Shown here: piece by piece, positions 26,062 through 37,073 of the stretch
Layout of the letters: each line of letters starts with the position of its first letter
Position numbering within the stretch: position 1 is the stretch's first letter
DNA from: Rhodococcus sp. Leaf247
GTDB lineage: Bacteria; Actinomycetota; Actinomycetes; Mycobacteriales; Mycobacteriaceae
Direction of reading: 5' to 3'
NCBI RefSeq assembly: GCF_001426185.1
Contig: NZ_LMRP01000002.1
Coordinates: 1,008,144-1,072,143 of the forward strand
DNA: 64,000 nucleotides
Translations under genes and position numbers: made by a program
Notes under the pieces: generated by a model
The model's input: only the letters and a program-made list of their open reading frames with translations
What the model was told of the DNA's origin: nothing
Databases searched by the model: none

Positions 26062-27054
26062 TCAGGCTGCGTTCGCGTGCAGGTGCTGCTCCGCGAGCAG
26101 CCGGTAGGACTCGAGTCGCTCCTCGCGGTCGTCGACGGCGCTGGCCACGATGACCTCGTCCGCCTGTGCATGTGCGGCGAAACGATCGATGTAATCCGAC
26201 GCCTCGGCCGGGGTACCGACTGCGGAGTACCGCACCATTCCCTGGATCTGACGGCCTGCCGGCGAATCCATGATCATGTCGACCTCCTCCTCGGAGAACG
26301 ACCGGCCGCGCCCCACCATCATGACCACGCGACGGCGCACGCTCGCGGTGAAGATCTCCTGCGCACGTGCGGTCGTCCGCGCGACGACCGCGTTGACGGC
26401 GGCGATGACGTACGGCTCGGACAACTGTGCGGAGGGGCGGAACGTCTCGCGGTAGACGGCTACCGCTTCCTCCAGCGACTCGGGGGAGAAGTGCGACGCG
26501 TTGGCGTACGGAAGTCCGAGCTGCGCGGCCAACTGGGCACCGAACAGCGAGGATCCGAGAATGTAGAGAGGAACGTCGGTGCCCGCTCCGGGGATGGCCT
26601 GCACCCCGGGAACCCGACTGGACGACGACAGATATCCCTGCAGTTCGAGCACGTCCTGCGGGAAGGTCTCGGCGGACGACGGGTCACGGCGCAGCGCGCG
26701 CATGGTGGTCTGGTCCGAGCCGGGCGCGCGCCCGAGTCCGAGGTCGATACGGTCGGGGTGCAGTGTCGCGAGTGTCCCGAATTGCTCGGCAATGGTCAAC
26801 GGAGAATGGTTCGGGAGCATGACTCCGCCACTTCCCAGACGGATGCTCGACGTGTGCGCTGCCACGTGTGCGATCAACACCGACGTCGCGGACGACGCGA
26901 TGGACGGCATGTTGTGGTGCTCGGCGTACCAGACCCGTCGATAACCACTCGTCTCCGCGAGTTGGGCCAGAGCAACACTCGCGTCGAAACTGTCGCGAGG
27001 CGTCGTGCCCTCGCCGACCTGTGCGAGATCGAGTACGGACAGCGGAACAGCCAC
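26062..27054 (-). CDS. LLM-class flavin-dependent oxidoreductase (luciferase-like)
   Basis: A 330-aa bacterial-luciferase-like monooxygenase. The N-terminus [12 protein letters not shown], the segment [18 protein letters not shown] and the cofactor region [16 protein letters not shown] identify the MsnO8/LLM group, which uses reduced FMN or F420. The GTG start follows AAAGGG. A single gene, divergent from lsr2. Substrate unknown. Confidence 0.88.
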   Translation of the reverse strand: MAVPLSVLDLAQVGEGTTPRDSFDASVALAQLAETSGYRRVWYAEHHNMPSIASSATSVLIAHVAAHTSSIRLGSGGVMLPNHSPLTIAEQFGTLATLHPDRIDLGLGRAPGSDQTTMRALRRDPSSAETFPQDVLELQGYLSSSSRVPGVQAIPGAGTDVPLYILGSSLFGAQLAAQLGLPYANASHFSPESLEEAVAVYRETFRPSAQLSEPYVIAAVNAVVARTTARAQEIFTASVRRRVVMMVGRGRSFSEEEVDMIMDSPAGRQIQGMVRYSAVGTPAEASDYIDRFAAHAQADEVIVASAVDDREERLESYRLLAEQHLHANAA

Positions 27055-27327
27055 GAGCGTTCACCCTTTCGACGACAACTACTTCTTCACTGTCGCAACG
27101 CTCACCGCCGTCCGTATATTTCCGCGCACGCTGCGGCCGTCGACCGGACCATTCGGTTTCACCTGACGCCCGATACCCGAATTGCGCCGTAACTCGCTTA
27201 TTGCACGTCGACGTGGATAAACTCGGTCCAACTGGACCGTGACACACCGAATCCCCATCGCGAGTTCCATGGGGAATTCGGGTCGCCGGTGCGGTCGGGG
27301 ACATCACACATCGAAAGGACATTCGTC

Positions 27328-27690
27328 ATGGCTAAACAGGTCTACGTAGAATTGGTCGACGATATCGACGGCGCGCCTATCAAAACGGGTAAAGGCGAGA
27401 CCATCGGATTCTCGGTGGACGGCGTGGAGTACGAGATCGATCTGGGCGTGAAGAACGCCAAGGAGTTCCGCAAACAACTCGACTACTGGGCCGAGCATGC
27501 GACCAAGGTCAGCTCGCGCGGCAAGAAGGCGACTGCGAAGAAGTCGTCCTCGACGGCATCGACCGTTCCGGCACGTGACCCGTTGCAGACCAAGGCAATT
27601 CGTGAATGGGCGAACCAGAACGGTTTCACCGTGTCGAGTCGCGGCCGCATTCCCGCAGACGTCGAGCAGGCGTACAACTCCGCTCAGTGA
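27328..27690 (+). CDS. lsr2: Lsr2-family nucleoid-associated protein
   Basis: A 120-aa H-NS-like protein that binds AT-rich and foreign DNA. The N-terminal dimerisation domain ([18 protein letters not shown] to about 60) is joined by a Lys/Ser/Thr-rich linker ([14 protein letters not shown]) to the C-terminal DNA-binding domain with [10 protein letters not shown] and the AT-hook-like [10 protein letters not shown]. Preceded by GAAAGGA. The linker differs from the RGR-rich linker of M. tuberculosis Lsr2. This may be the main copy or a paralogue; the window cannot decide. Its end overlaps the convergent permease gene by 7 bp. Confidence 0.93.
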   Translation: MAKQVYVELVDDIDGAPIKTGKGETIGFSVDGVEYEIDLGVKNAKEFRKQLDYWAEHATKVSSRGKKATAKKSSSTASTVPARDPLQTKAIREWANQNGFTVSSRGRIPADVEQAYNSAQ

Positions 27691-28910
27691 TGTGAGCCGC
27701 GCCTGGTCACCCACCGACCGACCGCACCGACCGTCAGCACGCACGATCCGGTGACGAGAGCGGTGGTCGGGAGGGTGAATACCAGGGCGGCGCATCCGAG
27801 AAGCCCGACGATCTGCAGCACCGGGGAATAACGCCGATCGCTGCCGGATTGGGTGAAGGCCGCGACATTCGCGACGGCGTAGTAGACGAGCACGCCGAAC
27901 GAGGAGAAACCGATCGCCTCCCGCAGATCGACGGTGAGGACCAGCGCGACGATCACGACGCACAGGGTCAGTTCCGCAGCGCGTGGCACCGATCGCGACA
28001 CATCGACGCGTGCCAGATATACCGGCAGATCCCGTTCACGGGCCATCGCCATGGTCGTGCGCGACACCCCGGCGATCAACCCGAGCAGGGCGCCGAGGGA
28101 CGCTGCGGCAGCTCCGACGCGCACCACGGGATCGGCCCACTGCGCGCCGACCGCGCTCATCGCGGCGGCGACAGGAGCGCTCGACCGCGCCACACCGTCG
28201 GCGCCGAGGACGTGCAGAACCATCAGCGCCACGGCCGTGTAGACGACGACCGCACACGCGAGTGCGACGACGATCGCGCGGGGAATGGTGCGAGCCGGAT
28301 CACGCACCTCCTCGCCCAGTGTCGCGATGCGTGCATATCCGGCGAATGCGAAGAACAGGATTCCCGCCGATTGCAGGATCGCGACCGGTGATCCAGTGGA
28401 TCCGATGTCGACTCCTACCGGTCGCCCTGTGGTTCCCACGATCACCGCGACGAGAAGAACTGCCAGCACGATCGCGACGAGAATCCTGGTGACGAATGCC
28501 GTGCGCGTGATTCCGACCAGGTTCACGCACGTGAGAGCCACCACGGCACCGACGGCGACGATGCGTGCGTGGTCGGGCCACGCGTAGGCGCCGAACGTGA
28601 GTGCCATCGCCGCGCAGCTGGCCGTCTTCCCCACCACGAAGCCCCACCCGGCGACGAAGCCCCAGAAGTCGGACAGCCGCGCACGTCCGTAGGCGTAGGT
28701 ACCGCCCGATGTGGGGTATGCCGCGGCGAGCTGCGCGGAGGAGGTCGCGTTGCAGAACGCGACGACGGCAGCGACGGCGAGGCCGATCAGCAAACCCCTG
28801 CCCGCGACGGCGGCGGCCGGCGCGAACGCCGAGAACACCCCGGCGCCGACCATCGAGCCGACTCCGATGACCACGGCGTCGCGGGTTCCCAGTCGTCTCT
28901 CGAGTGTCAC
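27684..28910 (-). CDS. APC-family amino acid permease
   Basis: A 408-aa integral membrane transporter with about 12 helices. The first helix carries the consensus [17 protein letters not shown] of the APC superfamily and the region [17 protein letters not shown] is the usual loop with helix three. It imports or exchanges amino acids or polyamines; specificity is not readable. GTG start (28910). On the short side for the family, ending VTRRGSHH. Confidence 0.85.
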   Translation of the reverse strand: MTLERRLGTRDAVVIGVGSMVGAGVFSAFAPAAAVAGRGLLIGLAVAAVVAFCNATSSAQLAAAYPTSGGTYAYGRARLSDFWGFVAGWGFVVGKTASCAAMALTFGAYAWPDHARIVAVGAVVALTCVNLVGITRTAFVTRILVAIVLAVLLVAVIVGTTGRPVGVDIGSTGSPVAILQSAGILFFAFAGYARIATLGEEVRDPARTIPRAIVVALACAVVVYTAVALMVLHVLGADGVARSSAPVAAAMSAVGAQWADPVVRVGAAAASLGALLGLIAGVSRTTMAMARERDLPVYLARVDVSRSVPRAAELTLCVVIVALVLTVDLREAIGFSSFGVLVYYAVANVAAFTQSGSDRRYSPVLQIVGLLGCAALVFTLPTTALVTGSCVLTVGAVGRWVTRRGSHH

Positions 28911-29043
28911 CTGCGACAGCGTAGGTGTTCCGCACGGTAACGCGATTTCGATGAATCGCCGTTAACCGAATTCGCGGAAACGCCACGCAGCGACCACCGC
29001 GGTGCGTTAGCGTCGTCGACGAACCGAGCCGTCAGGAGCGTCG

Positions 29044-30663
29044 ATGTCCCCTCAGCTTTCCTCCTCGTCAGGACCGACCGACACCCCGTTGCTCGACGAG
29101 ACGATCGGACAGAACTTCGATCGCACGGTCGAGCGCGTCGGATCCTCCGATGCCCTCGTCGACGTTCCGTCCGGGCGTCGATGGACCTACGCACAGTTGC
29201 AGGCGGACGTGGACGTCGTCGCCGCAGGACTGATCACCCGTGGCATCGGACACGGTGACCGCGTCGCCATCTGGGCACCGAACTGTCCCGAGTGGACGAT
29301 CACGCAGTATGCGACGGCCAAGGTCGGCGCCGTGCTGGTCACCGTCAATCCTGCGTATCGGGCGCACGAACTGCAGTACGTGCTCGATCAGTCCGGCGCG
29401 TCCATGCTGGTCGCGGTCCGCGCGCACGGCACCTCCGACTACGCCGACATGATCGACACGGTCCGAGGAGAGTGCCCGACGCTGCAGAACGTGGTGTACA
29501 TCGGGACCGCCGACTGGGAGGACCTGACCGGGGCTGGAGCCGCCGCCGGACGCGACGCCCTGATCGAGCGAGCCGGCCATCTCGCTCCCGACGACGCGAT
29601 CAACATCCAGTACACCTCGGGCACAACGGGATTCCCTAAGGGTGCGACGCTGAGCCATCGCAACATCCTCAACAACGGCTTCTTCGTGGGCGAACTCTGC
29701 CATTACACCGATGCTGATTCGGTCTGCATCCCCGTGCCGTTCTACCACTGCTTCGGCATGGTGATGGGCAACCTGGCGTGCACGTCGCACGGGTCGACCA
29801 TGGTCATTCCCGGACCGTCGTTCTCGCCGGCCGCGACGCTGGCGGCCGTGGCGTCGGAGCGATGCACGTCGCTCTACGGTGTGCCGACCATGTTCATCGC
29901 CGAACTGGCTGTCCCGGAACTGGACTCGTACGATCTGAGCTCGCTCCGGACGGGAATCATGGCCGGCTCCCCCTGCCCCACCGAAGTGATGAAGCAGGTC
30001 ATCGACATCATGGGGATGGCCGAGGTGTCCATCTGTTACGGCATGACCGAGACCTCACCGGTGTCCCTGCAGACCCGCTCGGACGACTCGATCGAACAAC
30101 GCGTGTCCACCGTGGGCCGCGTCGGCCCGCACCTCGAGGTCAAGATCGTCGATCCGGTCACCGGGGAGACGGTTCCGCGCGGGGAGCCGGGGGAGCTGTG
30201 CACGCGCGGGTACTCGGTCATGCTCGGGTACTGGGACGATCCGGAGAAGACAGCGGAGGCACTCGACGCCGACAAATGGATGCACACCGGCGACATCGGC
30301 ACCATGGACGACGAGGGCTACGTGGCCATCACCGGACGCATCAAGGACATGGTGATCCGCGGCGGCGAGAACATCTACCCCCGCGAGATCGAGGAATTCC
30401 TCTACTCGCATCCCGACATCCTCGACGCCCAGGTCATCGGGGTCCCGGACGAGAAGTACGGCGAAGAACTGATGGCCTGCGTCCGACTGCGTGACGATGC
30501 CCCCGCCATGACCGTGGACGACCTCCGGGAGTTCTGCGACGGTCGGATCGCCCGCTACAAGATCCCGCGGTACCTGCGCGTCATGGACGCGTTCCCCATG
30601 ACGGTCACCGGCAAGATCCGCAAGATCGATCTGCGGCGCGACGCCGAGGAGTTCCTCGCCTGA
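29044..30663 (+). CDS. Acyl-CoA synthetase (AMP-binding, FadD type)
   Basis: A 539-aa adenylating enzyme that turns fatty acids into acyl-CoA (or acyl-AMP). The P-loop [16 protein letters not shown] (about 198-213), the YGMTETSP motif (about 341), the hinge-like [15 protein letters not shown] and [18 protein letters not shown], and the C-terminal catalytic Lys in TGKIRK are all intact. AGGAG precedes the ATG. It ends 7 bp before the convergent type III polyketide synthase gene, so it may provide its acyl starter. Confidence 0.93.
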   Translation: MSPQLSSSSGPTDTPLLDETIGQNFDRTVERVGSSDALVDVPSGRRWTYAQLQADVDVVAAGLITRGIGHGDRVAIWAPNCPEWTITQYATAKVGAVLVTVNPAYRAHELQYVLDQSGASMLVAVRAHGTSDYADMIDTVRGECPTLQNVVYIGTADWEDLTGAGAAAGRDALIERAGHLAPDDAINIQYTSGTTGFPKGATLSHRNILNNGFFVGELCHYTDADSVCIPVPFYHCFGMVMGNLACTSHGSTMVIPGPSFSPAATLAAVASERCTSLYGVPTMFIAELAVPELDSYDLSSLRTGIMAGSPCPTEVMKQVIDIMGMAEVSICYGMTETSPVSLQTRSDDSIEQRVSTVGRVGPHLEVKIVDPVTGETVPRGEPGELCTRGYSVMLGYWDDPEKTAEALDADKWMHTGDIGTMDDEGYVAITGRIKDMVIRGGENIYPREIEEFLYSHPDILDAQVIGVPDEKYGEELMACVRLRDDAPAMTVDDLREFCDGRIARYKIPRYLRVMDAFPMTVTGKIRKIDLRRDAEEFLA

Positions 30664-30670
30664 CCTCGGA

Positions 30671-31711
30671 TCAGGACGCGTGGAACAGCATCGTCTCCGC
30701 GGTGAGTCCGGGGCCGAACGCCATGGCGCACCCCGACCCGGTGTCTCCGCGCTCGAGCATATCGGCGAGCACGAACAGCACGGTGGCCGAGGACATGTTG
30801 CCGTAGTTGTCCAACACCGAGCGCGAGGACGTCAACGCGTCCGCATCGAGGTGCAGCGCGCCCTCCACGGCGTCGAGAATCGACCGGCCGCCGGGATGTA
30901 CCGCCCACAAATCCACCGACGACGTCTCGGCCCCGTCGAGCACCGTCTTCATGGTGGTCTCGTCCAGCGCTCGCGAGAGCGACCCCGGGACCTTGCCGGA
31001 CAGGACCATGTCGAAGCCCATGCCGCCGATGCGCCACGTGATCAGGTCGCGGGAGTCCTCGATCATCAACGCGCGGAACGAGTCGATGGCGAGCCCGGTG
31101 GGTTCCGCGGTCACCAGGACCGCTGCTGCACCGTCACCGAACACGAGGAACGACAGCATCGTCTCGAGGTCGTCCGTCTTCTGCATGTGCAGCGAGCACA
31201 GTTCCACACTGACCACCAGGACGCGTGCGGACGGCTCGGACCGGACGATGTGATGCGCCAGCTTGAGACCGTTGATGCCGGCGAAACACCCCATGAACCC
31301 CACCTGCGTACGCTCGGCCGACGTCGGCACACCGCACTGCTTCATGATCTCGAAATCGATTCCGGGAGTGTAGAACCCGGTGCAGGTCAGAACGATGAGA
31401 TGAGTGATGTCCGCCGCGGTGTCGCCCAACCCCAGACCGTCCACGGCGCGGACCGCGAGTCCCGGCGCGGTGCGTTCGAACTCCTGCATGCGAGCCTGCG
31501 TGTCCACCGCGTTCGGATCGTCGCCGTAGAAGGACGCGATCGACGGGAACGCCGAATACCGATGCGAGATCTGCGCCCGGTCGGCCATTCTGCGGAACAA
31601 CAGTTGTTTGCGCCGCAGCGTGAAGGTGCTGTCGGCGTAGGCGACGAAATCGTCGTGCACGTCGTGCTCGGGTACAGCTGTCGAGATCGAGTTGATGTAC
31701 GCAGTAGTCAC
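30671..31711 (-). CDS. Type III polyketide synthase (chalcone/stilbene synthase family)
   Basis: A 346-aa homodimeric ketosynthase. The catalytic triad is visible: Cys142 in MGCFAGING, His in [10 protein letters not shown] and Asn in [11 protein letters not shown]. It extends an acyl-CoA starter with malonyl-CoA to form pyrones or alkylresorcinols. The GTG at 31711 (AGGAAAGG upstream) fits family length better than longer starts. FadD next to it could make the starter. No tailoring methyltransferase or monooxygenase gene is seen nearby. Confidence 0.9.
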   Translation of the reverse strand: MTTAYINSISTAVPEHDVHDDFVAYADSTFTLRRKQLLFRRMADRAQISHRYSAFPSIASFYGDDPNAVDTQARMQEFERTAPGLAVRAVDGLGLGDTAADITHLIVLTCTGFYTPGIDFEIMKQCGVPTSAERTQVGFMGCFAGINGLKLAHHIVRSEPSARVLVVSVELCSLHMQKTDDLETMLSFLVFGDGAAAVLVTAEPTGLAIDSFRALMIEDSRDLITWRIGGMGFDMVLSGKVPGSLSRALDETTMKTVLDGAETSSVDLWAVHPGGRSILDAVEGALHLDADALTSSRSVLDNYGNMSSATVLFVLADMLERGDTGSGCAMAFGPGLTAETMLFHAS

Positions 31712-31806
31712 TGGTGCCTTTCCTGCAGGGTTGCTCGTCGGGTTCCCTACCGCCTCCCGAGTCAATCACCGGTCGCGGTGTGACGCTGGTCGGACAGAAT
31801 GGCCGC

Positions 31807-32883
31807 ATGAGAATCGAAGACCGCGCCTGGGTCGAGAACGCCCTCCGCATCGTCGAGGCCGATGCCAACCGCAGCGCCGACACGCACCTGCATCCGTTCC
31901 CGCTGCCGGCCGAGTGGGGCATCGACCTGTACTTGAAGGACGAGTCCGTACACCCCACCGGCTCGCTGAAGCACCGTCTCGCGCGTTCGCTGTTCCTGTT
32001 CGGACTCGCCAACGGTGACATCGGCCCGCGAACCACGCTGGTCGAGGCCTCGTCCGGGTCCACGGCAGTGTCGGAGGCGTATTTCGCCCGATTGATCGGT
32101 CTCGAATTCGTCGCCGTGATGCCCGCCGCGACCAGCCCCGCGAAGATCAAGCTCATCGAGCGGTACGGCGGCATCTGTCGCCTCGTCGACCATTCCGGCG
32201 CCGTGTACGACGTGGCCGAGGACCTGGGCCGCCAGCGAGACTGGCTGTATCTCGATCAGTTCACCAACGCCTCCGTGGTCACCGACTGGCGCGGGAACAA
32301 CAGCATCGCGGCGTCGATCTTCGACCAGATGGCCCTCGAACGCTTCCCCGTCCCCACCTGGATCGTGGTCGGCGCCGGCACCGGAGGAACCAGCGCCACC
32401 ATCGGCAGGTACTGCCGGTATCGCCGCGTCGTCACGCGGGTGTGTGTGGTGGACCCGGAAGGCTCCGCGTTCTTCGAGGCCTGGCGGGACGACACCCGTG
32501 ACGCGGTCGGAACCGGATCACGCATCGAAGGCATCGGGCGGCCTCGCGTCGAGCCGTCGTTCGTTCCCGCGGTCATCGAGCACATGATGCAGATTCCCGA
32601 CGCCGCCTCCGTCGCCGCCGTTCGCATGCTCGACGACGTCACCGGACTGCACGCCGGCGGATCGACCGGCACGAACCTGATCGGCGCGTTCCGGTTGGCC
32701 GCGGACATGAAGAAGCGAGGGGAGAAGGGAAGCATCGTCACGTTGCTGTGTGACGGCGGTGAACGGTACGAGGGGACCTATTACGACGATTCCTGGGTAG
32801 AGAGCCACGGTATGGACCCGCGACTGCACCGTGCCCGCATCGACCGTTTCCTGGCGACGGGTGACTGGACGGAGGACGCATGA
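31807..32883 (+). CDS. PLP-dependent cysteine synthase/desulfhydrase-like lyase (Cds1 type)
   Basis: A 358-aa fold-type II PLP enzyme. The Schiff-base Lys is in [14 protein letters not shown] (about residue 59). [15 protein letters not shown] and the phosphate-binding [14 protein letters not shown] are the other cofactor motifs. It resembles M. tuberculosis Cds1 (Rv3684), an L-cysteine desulfhydrase that releases H2S, pyruvate and ammonia. The coding start at ATG 31807 matches the family. Its TGA overlaps the ATG of the next gene, a membrane protein. Confidence 0.85.
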   Translation: MRIEDRAWVENALRIVEADANRSADTHLHPFPLPAEWGIDLYLKDESVHPTGSLKHRLARSLFLFGLANGDIGPRTTLVEASSGSTAVSEAYFARLIGLEFVAVMPAATSPAKIKLIERYGGICRLVDHSGAVYDVAEDLGRQRDWLYLDQFTNASVVTDWRGNNSIAASIFDQMALERFPVPTWIVVGAGTGGTSATIGRYCRYRRVVTRVCVVDPEGSAFFEAWRDDTRDAVGTGSRIEGIGRPRVEPSFVPAVIEHMMQIPDAASVAAVRMLDDVTGLHAGGSTGTNLIGAFRLAADMKKRGEKGSIVTLLCDGGERYEGTYYDDSWVESHGMDPRLHRARIDRFLATGDWTEDA

Positions 32884-33644
32884 TCAGGCTCTACTCCGAT
32901 CTACCGGCTCGCCGCGCACGGCAGGTGATCGCGGACGTGGTGGCCGCGGTGTGGACGATCTTCTGGATCCGCACCGGCATGTCGTTGCACGACGCGGTCG
33001 CCTCGCTCGCCGCGCCGGGACGTGAGATAGCCGACGCCGGAAGCGGATTGGAGAACAACCTGCGCGCGGCGGGGGAGAAGGTGTCGGGCGTACCGCTGAT
33101 AGGTGACGACGTCCGCACCCCCTTCGACCGCGCGAGCGACGCGGGTGCCGCGTTGCGGTCGGCGGGCGAAGCGCAGGTCGACGCCGTGCAGACCCTGGCG
33201 ACGTTCCTCGGTGTCACCATCGCGCTGCTCCCCATCGCGCTCCTGCTGCTCGTGTGGCTCCCTCGGCGTCTCCGCTTCGCACGCCAGGCCACTGCCGCGG
33301 CAACGCTGCTGGACTCGGGCGCCGACCTCGACCTGTTCGCGCTGCGAGCGTTGACTCGCCGGCCGCTGACGGATCTCGCGACAGTGCACGACGATCCCGC
33401 GGGAGCGTGGCGGGGCGGCGACACCGACGTCATCAGGAAACTCGCGAGGCTCGAACTGTCCGCGTCGGGCCTGCGCCTGCCGGACTACGCTGCCATCATG
33501 GCGACCGACAAGAAGAAGAACGACGAGACCGAACCGAAGGGTGGCCGCCCGGGCCCGTCGGATCAGGGTGGTGCCGGCGGCATGGCGACGCGCGAGAACG
33601 CCCCCGAGGTTGCCGATGCCGAGGCACGCGAGGGCGCAGACTAG
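32880..33644 (+). CDS. Two-helix membrane protein of unknown function
   Basis: A 254-aa protein with a membrane segment at about 18-35 ([18 protein letters not shown]), an extracellular helical region of ~65 residues with [17 protein letters not shown], a second strong membrane segment at about 108-126 ([19 protein letters not shown]) and a long cytoplasmic tail ending in a Lys/Glu/Gly-rich stretch. It is translationally coupled (ATGA) to the Cds1-like gene. Mycobacteriales relatives are annotated only as membrane proteins. It may tether or regulate the lyase. Confidence 0.75.
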   Translation: MIRLYSDLPARRARQVIADVVAAVWTIFWIRTGMSLHDAVASLAAPGREIADAGSGLENNLRAAGEKVSGVPLIGDDVRTPFDRASDAGAALRSAGEAQVDAVQTLATFLGVTIALLPIALLLLVWLPRRLRFARQATAAATLLDSGADLDLFALRALTRRPLTDLATVHDDPAGAWRGGDTDVIRKLARLELSASGLRLPDYAAIMATDKKKNDETEPKGGRPGPSDQGGAGGMATRENAPEVADAEAREGAD

Positions 33645-33683
33645 GTTTCGACCGACGTATCGGGGCTTTCGTTCGGGGGAAAC

Positions 33684-34517
33684 ATGTCACGCAGTCGTAT
33701 CGGAATCGTCCTGACCGCCGCAGTCGCTGCGGTCGTGCTGACGGGTGGAAGTGCCACGGCCGCGCCCACTCCCCAGGTGTACGTCGCACTGGGTGACTCC
33801 TTCGCCGCGGGCAGCGGCATCGCGCCGCAGACACCGTCGGGAATCTGCGGTCGATCCGGCGTCAACTACCCCAGTCTCCTCGCACGTGACCTGCAGATCC
33901 CGGTGGTCCGGGACGTGACGTGCGGGTCGGCCGAGTCCGCGAACCTCGCCGGACCGCAGCGCGGGCCGGGCGGCATCGCCGAACCGCAGTACGACGCGCT
34001 GAGCACGGACACGACGCTGGTCACCGTGGGCATCGGGGGCAACGACATCCAGTTGGTGCAGTTGGCGGCCCGTTGTATCGCGCTGCCTCTCAGCGCGCCG
34101 TGCGCCACGGTTCCCGACGACACCTACCCCTCGCGTATCGACGCCTTCGCCGCCACCTACGACACGGTGCTCGACGAGGTTGCTCGCCGGGCCCCGGCTG
34201 CGCGCGTCCTCATGGTCGGGTACCCGACCGGCATCAGACCCGGCGGTTGCCCCGATCGTCAGCCCGTCCGGCCCACCGATGCGACCTACCTGCAGGCACG
34301 CATCGACCAGCTGAACGACGTCATGGAGGCCGCGGCCGACCGGCACGGCGCCACCTACGTCGATCTCGCCGAGTCCTCGCGTGACCACGACGTGTGTGCC
34401 GAGGACAGCTGGATGGTCGGCATCGTTCCGACCTCCCTCGACGCGTTCGTCCCCCTGCATCCGACGGCGGCGGGTCACGCGAACGCCGCGCGGCAGATCG
34501 AGGCCGTGCTGCGCTGA
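33684..34517 (+). CDS. Secreted SGNH/GDSL hydrolase (lipase or esterase)
   Basis: A 277-aa exported esterase. A signal peptide (hydrophobic 8-20, likely cut after SATA near residue 26) precedes block I ALGDSFAAGSG with Ser39. Block III is GIGGNDIQ and block V PLHPTAAGH supplies the catalytic His. Two pairs of Cys fit the disulfides usual in secreted actinobacterial SGNH lipases. Single gene. Confidence 0.9.
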   Translation: MSRSRIGIVLTAAVAAVVLTGGSATAAPTPQVYVALGDSFAAGSGIAPQTPSGICGRSGVNYPSLLARDLQIPVVRDVTCGSAESANLAGPQRGPGGIAEPQYDALSTDTTLVTVGIGGNDIQLVQLAARCIALPLSAPCATVPDDTYPSRIDAFAATYDTVLDEVARRAPAARVLMVGYPTGIRPGGCPDRQPVRPTDATYLQARIDQLNDVMEAAADRHGATYVDLAESSRDHDVCAEDSWMVGIVPTSLDAFVPLHPTAAGHANAARQIEAVLR

Positions 34518-34609
34518 GTGCACCCGCGATGCGCCCGCCGAGGACCCCTCACTGGTCATCGTGCTCATCGCGGCTGCTTTCTCTTGCGCACAGTGACAGT
34601 CGGTGCTTG

Positions 34610-34625
34610 TGTGATGTGACACACA
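34610..34625 (+). promoter_or_regulatory. CRP/GlxR-like binding site
   Basis: The sequence tgtgatgtgacacaca matches the Crp/GlxR consensus TGTGA-N6-TCACA at 9 of 10 positions. It lies about 37 bp before the ATG of the acyltransferase E2 gene, where a bound regulator could block or shape transcription. Found by eye only. Confidence 0.4.
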
Positions 34626-34661
34626 GCTACACACGACGTGCACTCACGAGGAGCATCCGCC

Positions 34662-35840
34662 ATGTCCACGGTCAAGACCTTCCTGCTTCCCGACCTCGGT
34701 GAGGGACTCGCCGACGCCGAACTGCTCGCGTGGTCCGTCGACATCGGCGACACCGTCACCTTGAACCAGACCATCGCCGAGGTGGAGACCGCGAAGGCAT
34801 CGGTCGAACTGCCGTCTCCCTACGCCGGCGTCGTCGTCGCACGGCATGCGGAGGAGGGCACGACCGTCGACGTGGGCGCACCGTTCCTCGACATCGAGGT
34901 GCCGTCCACCGACACGGTCGACGTCCCTGTTCCCGCCCCTGCAGATCCCCCGGCAGATCCCCCGAAGCGCACACCCGTTCTGGTCGGCTACGGCGTCGCG
35001 GAAGAGTCGTCGTCACGCCGGCCGCTCGCGGCCCCGCCTGTCCGTAAGGAGGCGCGTGATCGCGGCATCGACCTGTCCACGATCGTCCCGACGGGTTCCC
35101 ACGGCGACGTGACCCGCGCCGACCTCGCGTCGTCGCGACTCGACGAGGACCGCACGCCGATCAAGGGCGTGCGTAAGCACACGGCCGAGGCGATGGTGCG
35201 CAGCGCGTTCACCGCGCCGCACGTGACCGAGTTCGTCACCGTCGACGTCACCCCGACGATGGAGCTGCTCGAGCAGCTGAAGAGCAGCCCGCTGCTCGCC
35301 GACGTCCGCGTCACACCGCTCGCGCTCGTCGCGAAGGCACTCCTCATCGCTGTGCGTGAGCACCCCAGCCTCAACTCGCACTGGGACGAGGCAGCCGACG
35401 AGATCGTCACCAAGAAGTACGTCAACCTGGGCATCGCCGCGGCGACTCCGCGCGGACTCATGGTGCCCAACGTCAAGAACGCGCACGCTCTCGGTTTCCG
35501 GGATCTCTGCGCCGCCCTCGCGGACCTCACGTCCGTCGCCAAGGAGGGAAAGACCGGTCCGGCCGACCTCGCGGACGGCACGATCACGATCACCAACATC
35601 GGGGTGTTCGGCATCGACTCCGGCACCCCGATCCTCACGCCCGGCGAGGCGGCGATCCTGTGCTTCGGAGCGATCCGTCGTCAGCCGTGGGAATACCGAG
35701 GTGAGGTCGCGCTGCGACACGTCACGACGCTGAGCCTGTCGTTCGACCACCGACTCGTCGACGGCGAGCAGGGCTCGAAGTTCCTGTCGACGGTCGCGAC
35801 GCTGCTGTCGGATCCGGTGGGGTTCACGGCCCTGGGATAG
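34662..35840 (+). CDS. Branched-chain-type 2-oxoacid dehydrogenase E2 (dihydrolipoamide acyltransferase)
   Basis: A 392-aa E2 subunit. One lipoyl domain (4-78) has the modified Lys45 in VETAKASVELPSP. After a Pro-rich linker comes the peripheral-subunit-binding domain (about 124-160; APPVRKEARDRGIDLSTIVP). The C-terminal catalytic domain ends with SFDHRLVDGEQG, His363 and Asp367 being the acyltransferase residues. Normally E1 alpha and beta genes precede E2 in a bkd operon. Here the upstream gene is an unrelated esterase, so E1 must be encoded elsewhere. Confidence 0.88.
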   Translation: MSTVKTFLLPDLGEGLADAELLAWSVDIGDTVTLNQTIAEVETAKASVELPSPYAGVVVARHAEEGTTVDVGAPFLDIEVPSTDTVDVPVPAPADPPADPPKRTPVLVGYGVAEESSSRRPLAAPPVRKEARDRGIDLSTIVPTGSHGDVTRADLASSRLDEDRTPIKGVRKHTAEAMVRSAFTAPHVTEFVTVDVTPTMELLEQLKSSPLLADVRVTPLALVAKALLIAVREHPSLNSHWDEAADEIVTKKYVNLGIAAATPRGLMVPNVKNAHALGFRDLCAALADLTSVAKEGKTGPADLADGTITITNIGVFGIDSGTPILTPGEAAILCFGAIRRQPWEYRGEVALRHVTTLSLSFDHRLVDGEQGSKFLSTVATLLSDPVGFTALG

Positions 35841-35847
35841 TGGGGAG

Positions 35848-36282
35848 GTGACCAGCATTCACCACGCCACCGTTCGCGACGTCGATCCCGTTGCGCTGTA
35901 CCGCATCCTGCAGTTGCGCACCGAGGTGTTCATCCACGAGCAGGGCATCGTGGGCGACCAGGAGATCGACGGCCGTGACCTCGAACCGACCACCACGCTC
36001 TTCTGGGCGGAGGACGACGGTCGCGTCGTCTCGACGCTGCGTCTGCTGCAGGACGAGCTCCCCGCCCACATCGGCCGCGTCGCCACCGCGACATCCGCTC
36101 GCGGTCGGGGGGTCGCGGCCGAGGTGATGCGCGCCGCCATGGAGTACGCCGGTACCGACATCGCCATCTCCGCGCAGGCTTACCTCGAGGAGTGGTACGG
36201 CCGATTCGGTTTCGTGCGTACCGGCGCGAACTACCTCGAGGCGGGCATAGACCACGTGCCGATGCTGTTCACCCGGGCATGA
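35848..36282 (+). CDS. GNAT-family N-acetyltransferase (ElaA-like)
   Basis: A 144-aa protein with the ElaA-type start region LYRILQLRTEVFIHEQGI and the acetyl-CoA loop RVATATSARGRGVAAEVMRA. Substrate unknown. GTG start 7 bp after the E2 stop; its TGA overlaps the start of the SDR gene (ATGA), so E2, acetyltransferase and SDR may be one operon. Confidence 0.87.
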   Translation: MTSIHHATVRDVDPVALYRILQLRTEVFIHEQGIVGDQEIDGRDLEPTTTLFWAEDDGRVVSTLRLLQDELPAHIGRVATATSARGRGVAAEVMRAAMEYAGTDIAISAQAYLEEWYGRFGFVRTGANYLEAGIDHVPMLFTRA

Positions 36283-37073
36283 TCATCGACCTCTCGGGTA
36301 AGACTGCCCTCGTGACCGGTTCGACCCAAGGAATCGGCTACGCCATCGCGGCCGGCCTCGCGCGCAGCGGAGCCACCGTGCTGGTGAACGGCAGAACCGA
36401 AGCCTCGGTGTCCGCGGCCATCGAGCGACTGACCGCGGAGGTCGTCGACGGCACCTTCGTCGCCGCGCCCGCCGACGTCGGAACCGAATCGGGGTCGCGG
36501 TCCCTGACCGACGCGCATCCCCGGGTCGACATCCTGGTCAACAACCTCGGAATCTTCGGCGCGCAGCCGGCTCTCGAGATCGACGACGACGAATGGCGTC
36601 GCTACTTCGAGATCAACGTCCTCGCTGCCGTGCGCCTCATCCGCGCCTACCTGCCGTCGATGAAGGACGCCGGATGGGGACGCGTGCTCAGCATCGCCAG
36701 CGACTCGGCCGTCGTCGTTCCCACCGAGATGATCCACTACGGCATGACGAAGACGGCGCTGCTGTCCGTCTCCCGCGGATTCGCCAAGGACGCCGCTGGG
36801 TCCGGGGTGACGGTCAACTCGGTCATGGCCGGTCCGACCCACACGGGGGGAGTGGAGACCTTCGTGCGCGAGCTGGTCGGCGACGACCTCCCGTGGGACG
36901 AGGCCCAGCACGAGTTCATGGTGAAGTACCGCCCGCAGAGCCTGATCCAGCGACTGATCGAGCCCGAGGAGATCGCGAACATGGTGGTCTACCTGAGTTC
37001 TCCGCTGGCGTCCGCGACCACGGGCGGGGCACTACGTGTCGACGGTGGTTACGTGGACTCGATCCTCCCCTGA
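36279..37073 (+). CDS. SDR-family NAD(P)-dependent oxidoreductase
   Basis: A 264-aa classical short-chain dehydrogenase. The cofactor motif TGSTQGIGYA is at 13-22, NNLGIFG replaces the usual NNAG, and the catalytic Ser-Tyr-Lys set is S-A-V-V-V-P...IHYGMTKTAL. The C-terminal GGALRVDGGYVDS is standard. Substrate unknown. ATG overlaps the stop of the acetyltransferase gene. Confidence 0.9.
   Translation: MIIDLSGKTALVTGSTQGIGYAIAAGLARSGATVLVNGRTEASVSAAIERLTAEVVDGTFVAAPADVGTESGSRSLTDAHPRVDILVNNLGIFGAQPALEIDDDEWRRYFEINVLAAVRLIRAYLPSMKDAGWGRVLSIASDSAVVVPTEMIHYGMTKTALLSVSRGFAKDAAGSGVTVNSVMAGPTHTGGVETFVRELVGDDLPWDEAQHEFMVKYRPQSLIQRLIEPEEIANMVVYLSSPLASATTGGALRVDGGYVDSILP

Noticed and set aside
34662..37073. 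A complete branched-chain 2-oxoacid dehydrogenase operon
   Set aside because: Only E2 is present; the neighbours are an esterase, an acetyltransferase and an SDR.
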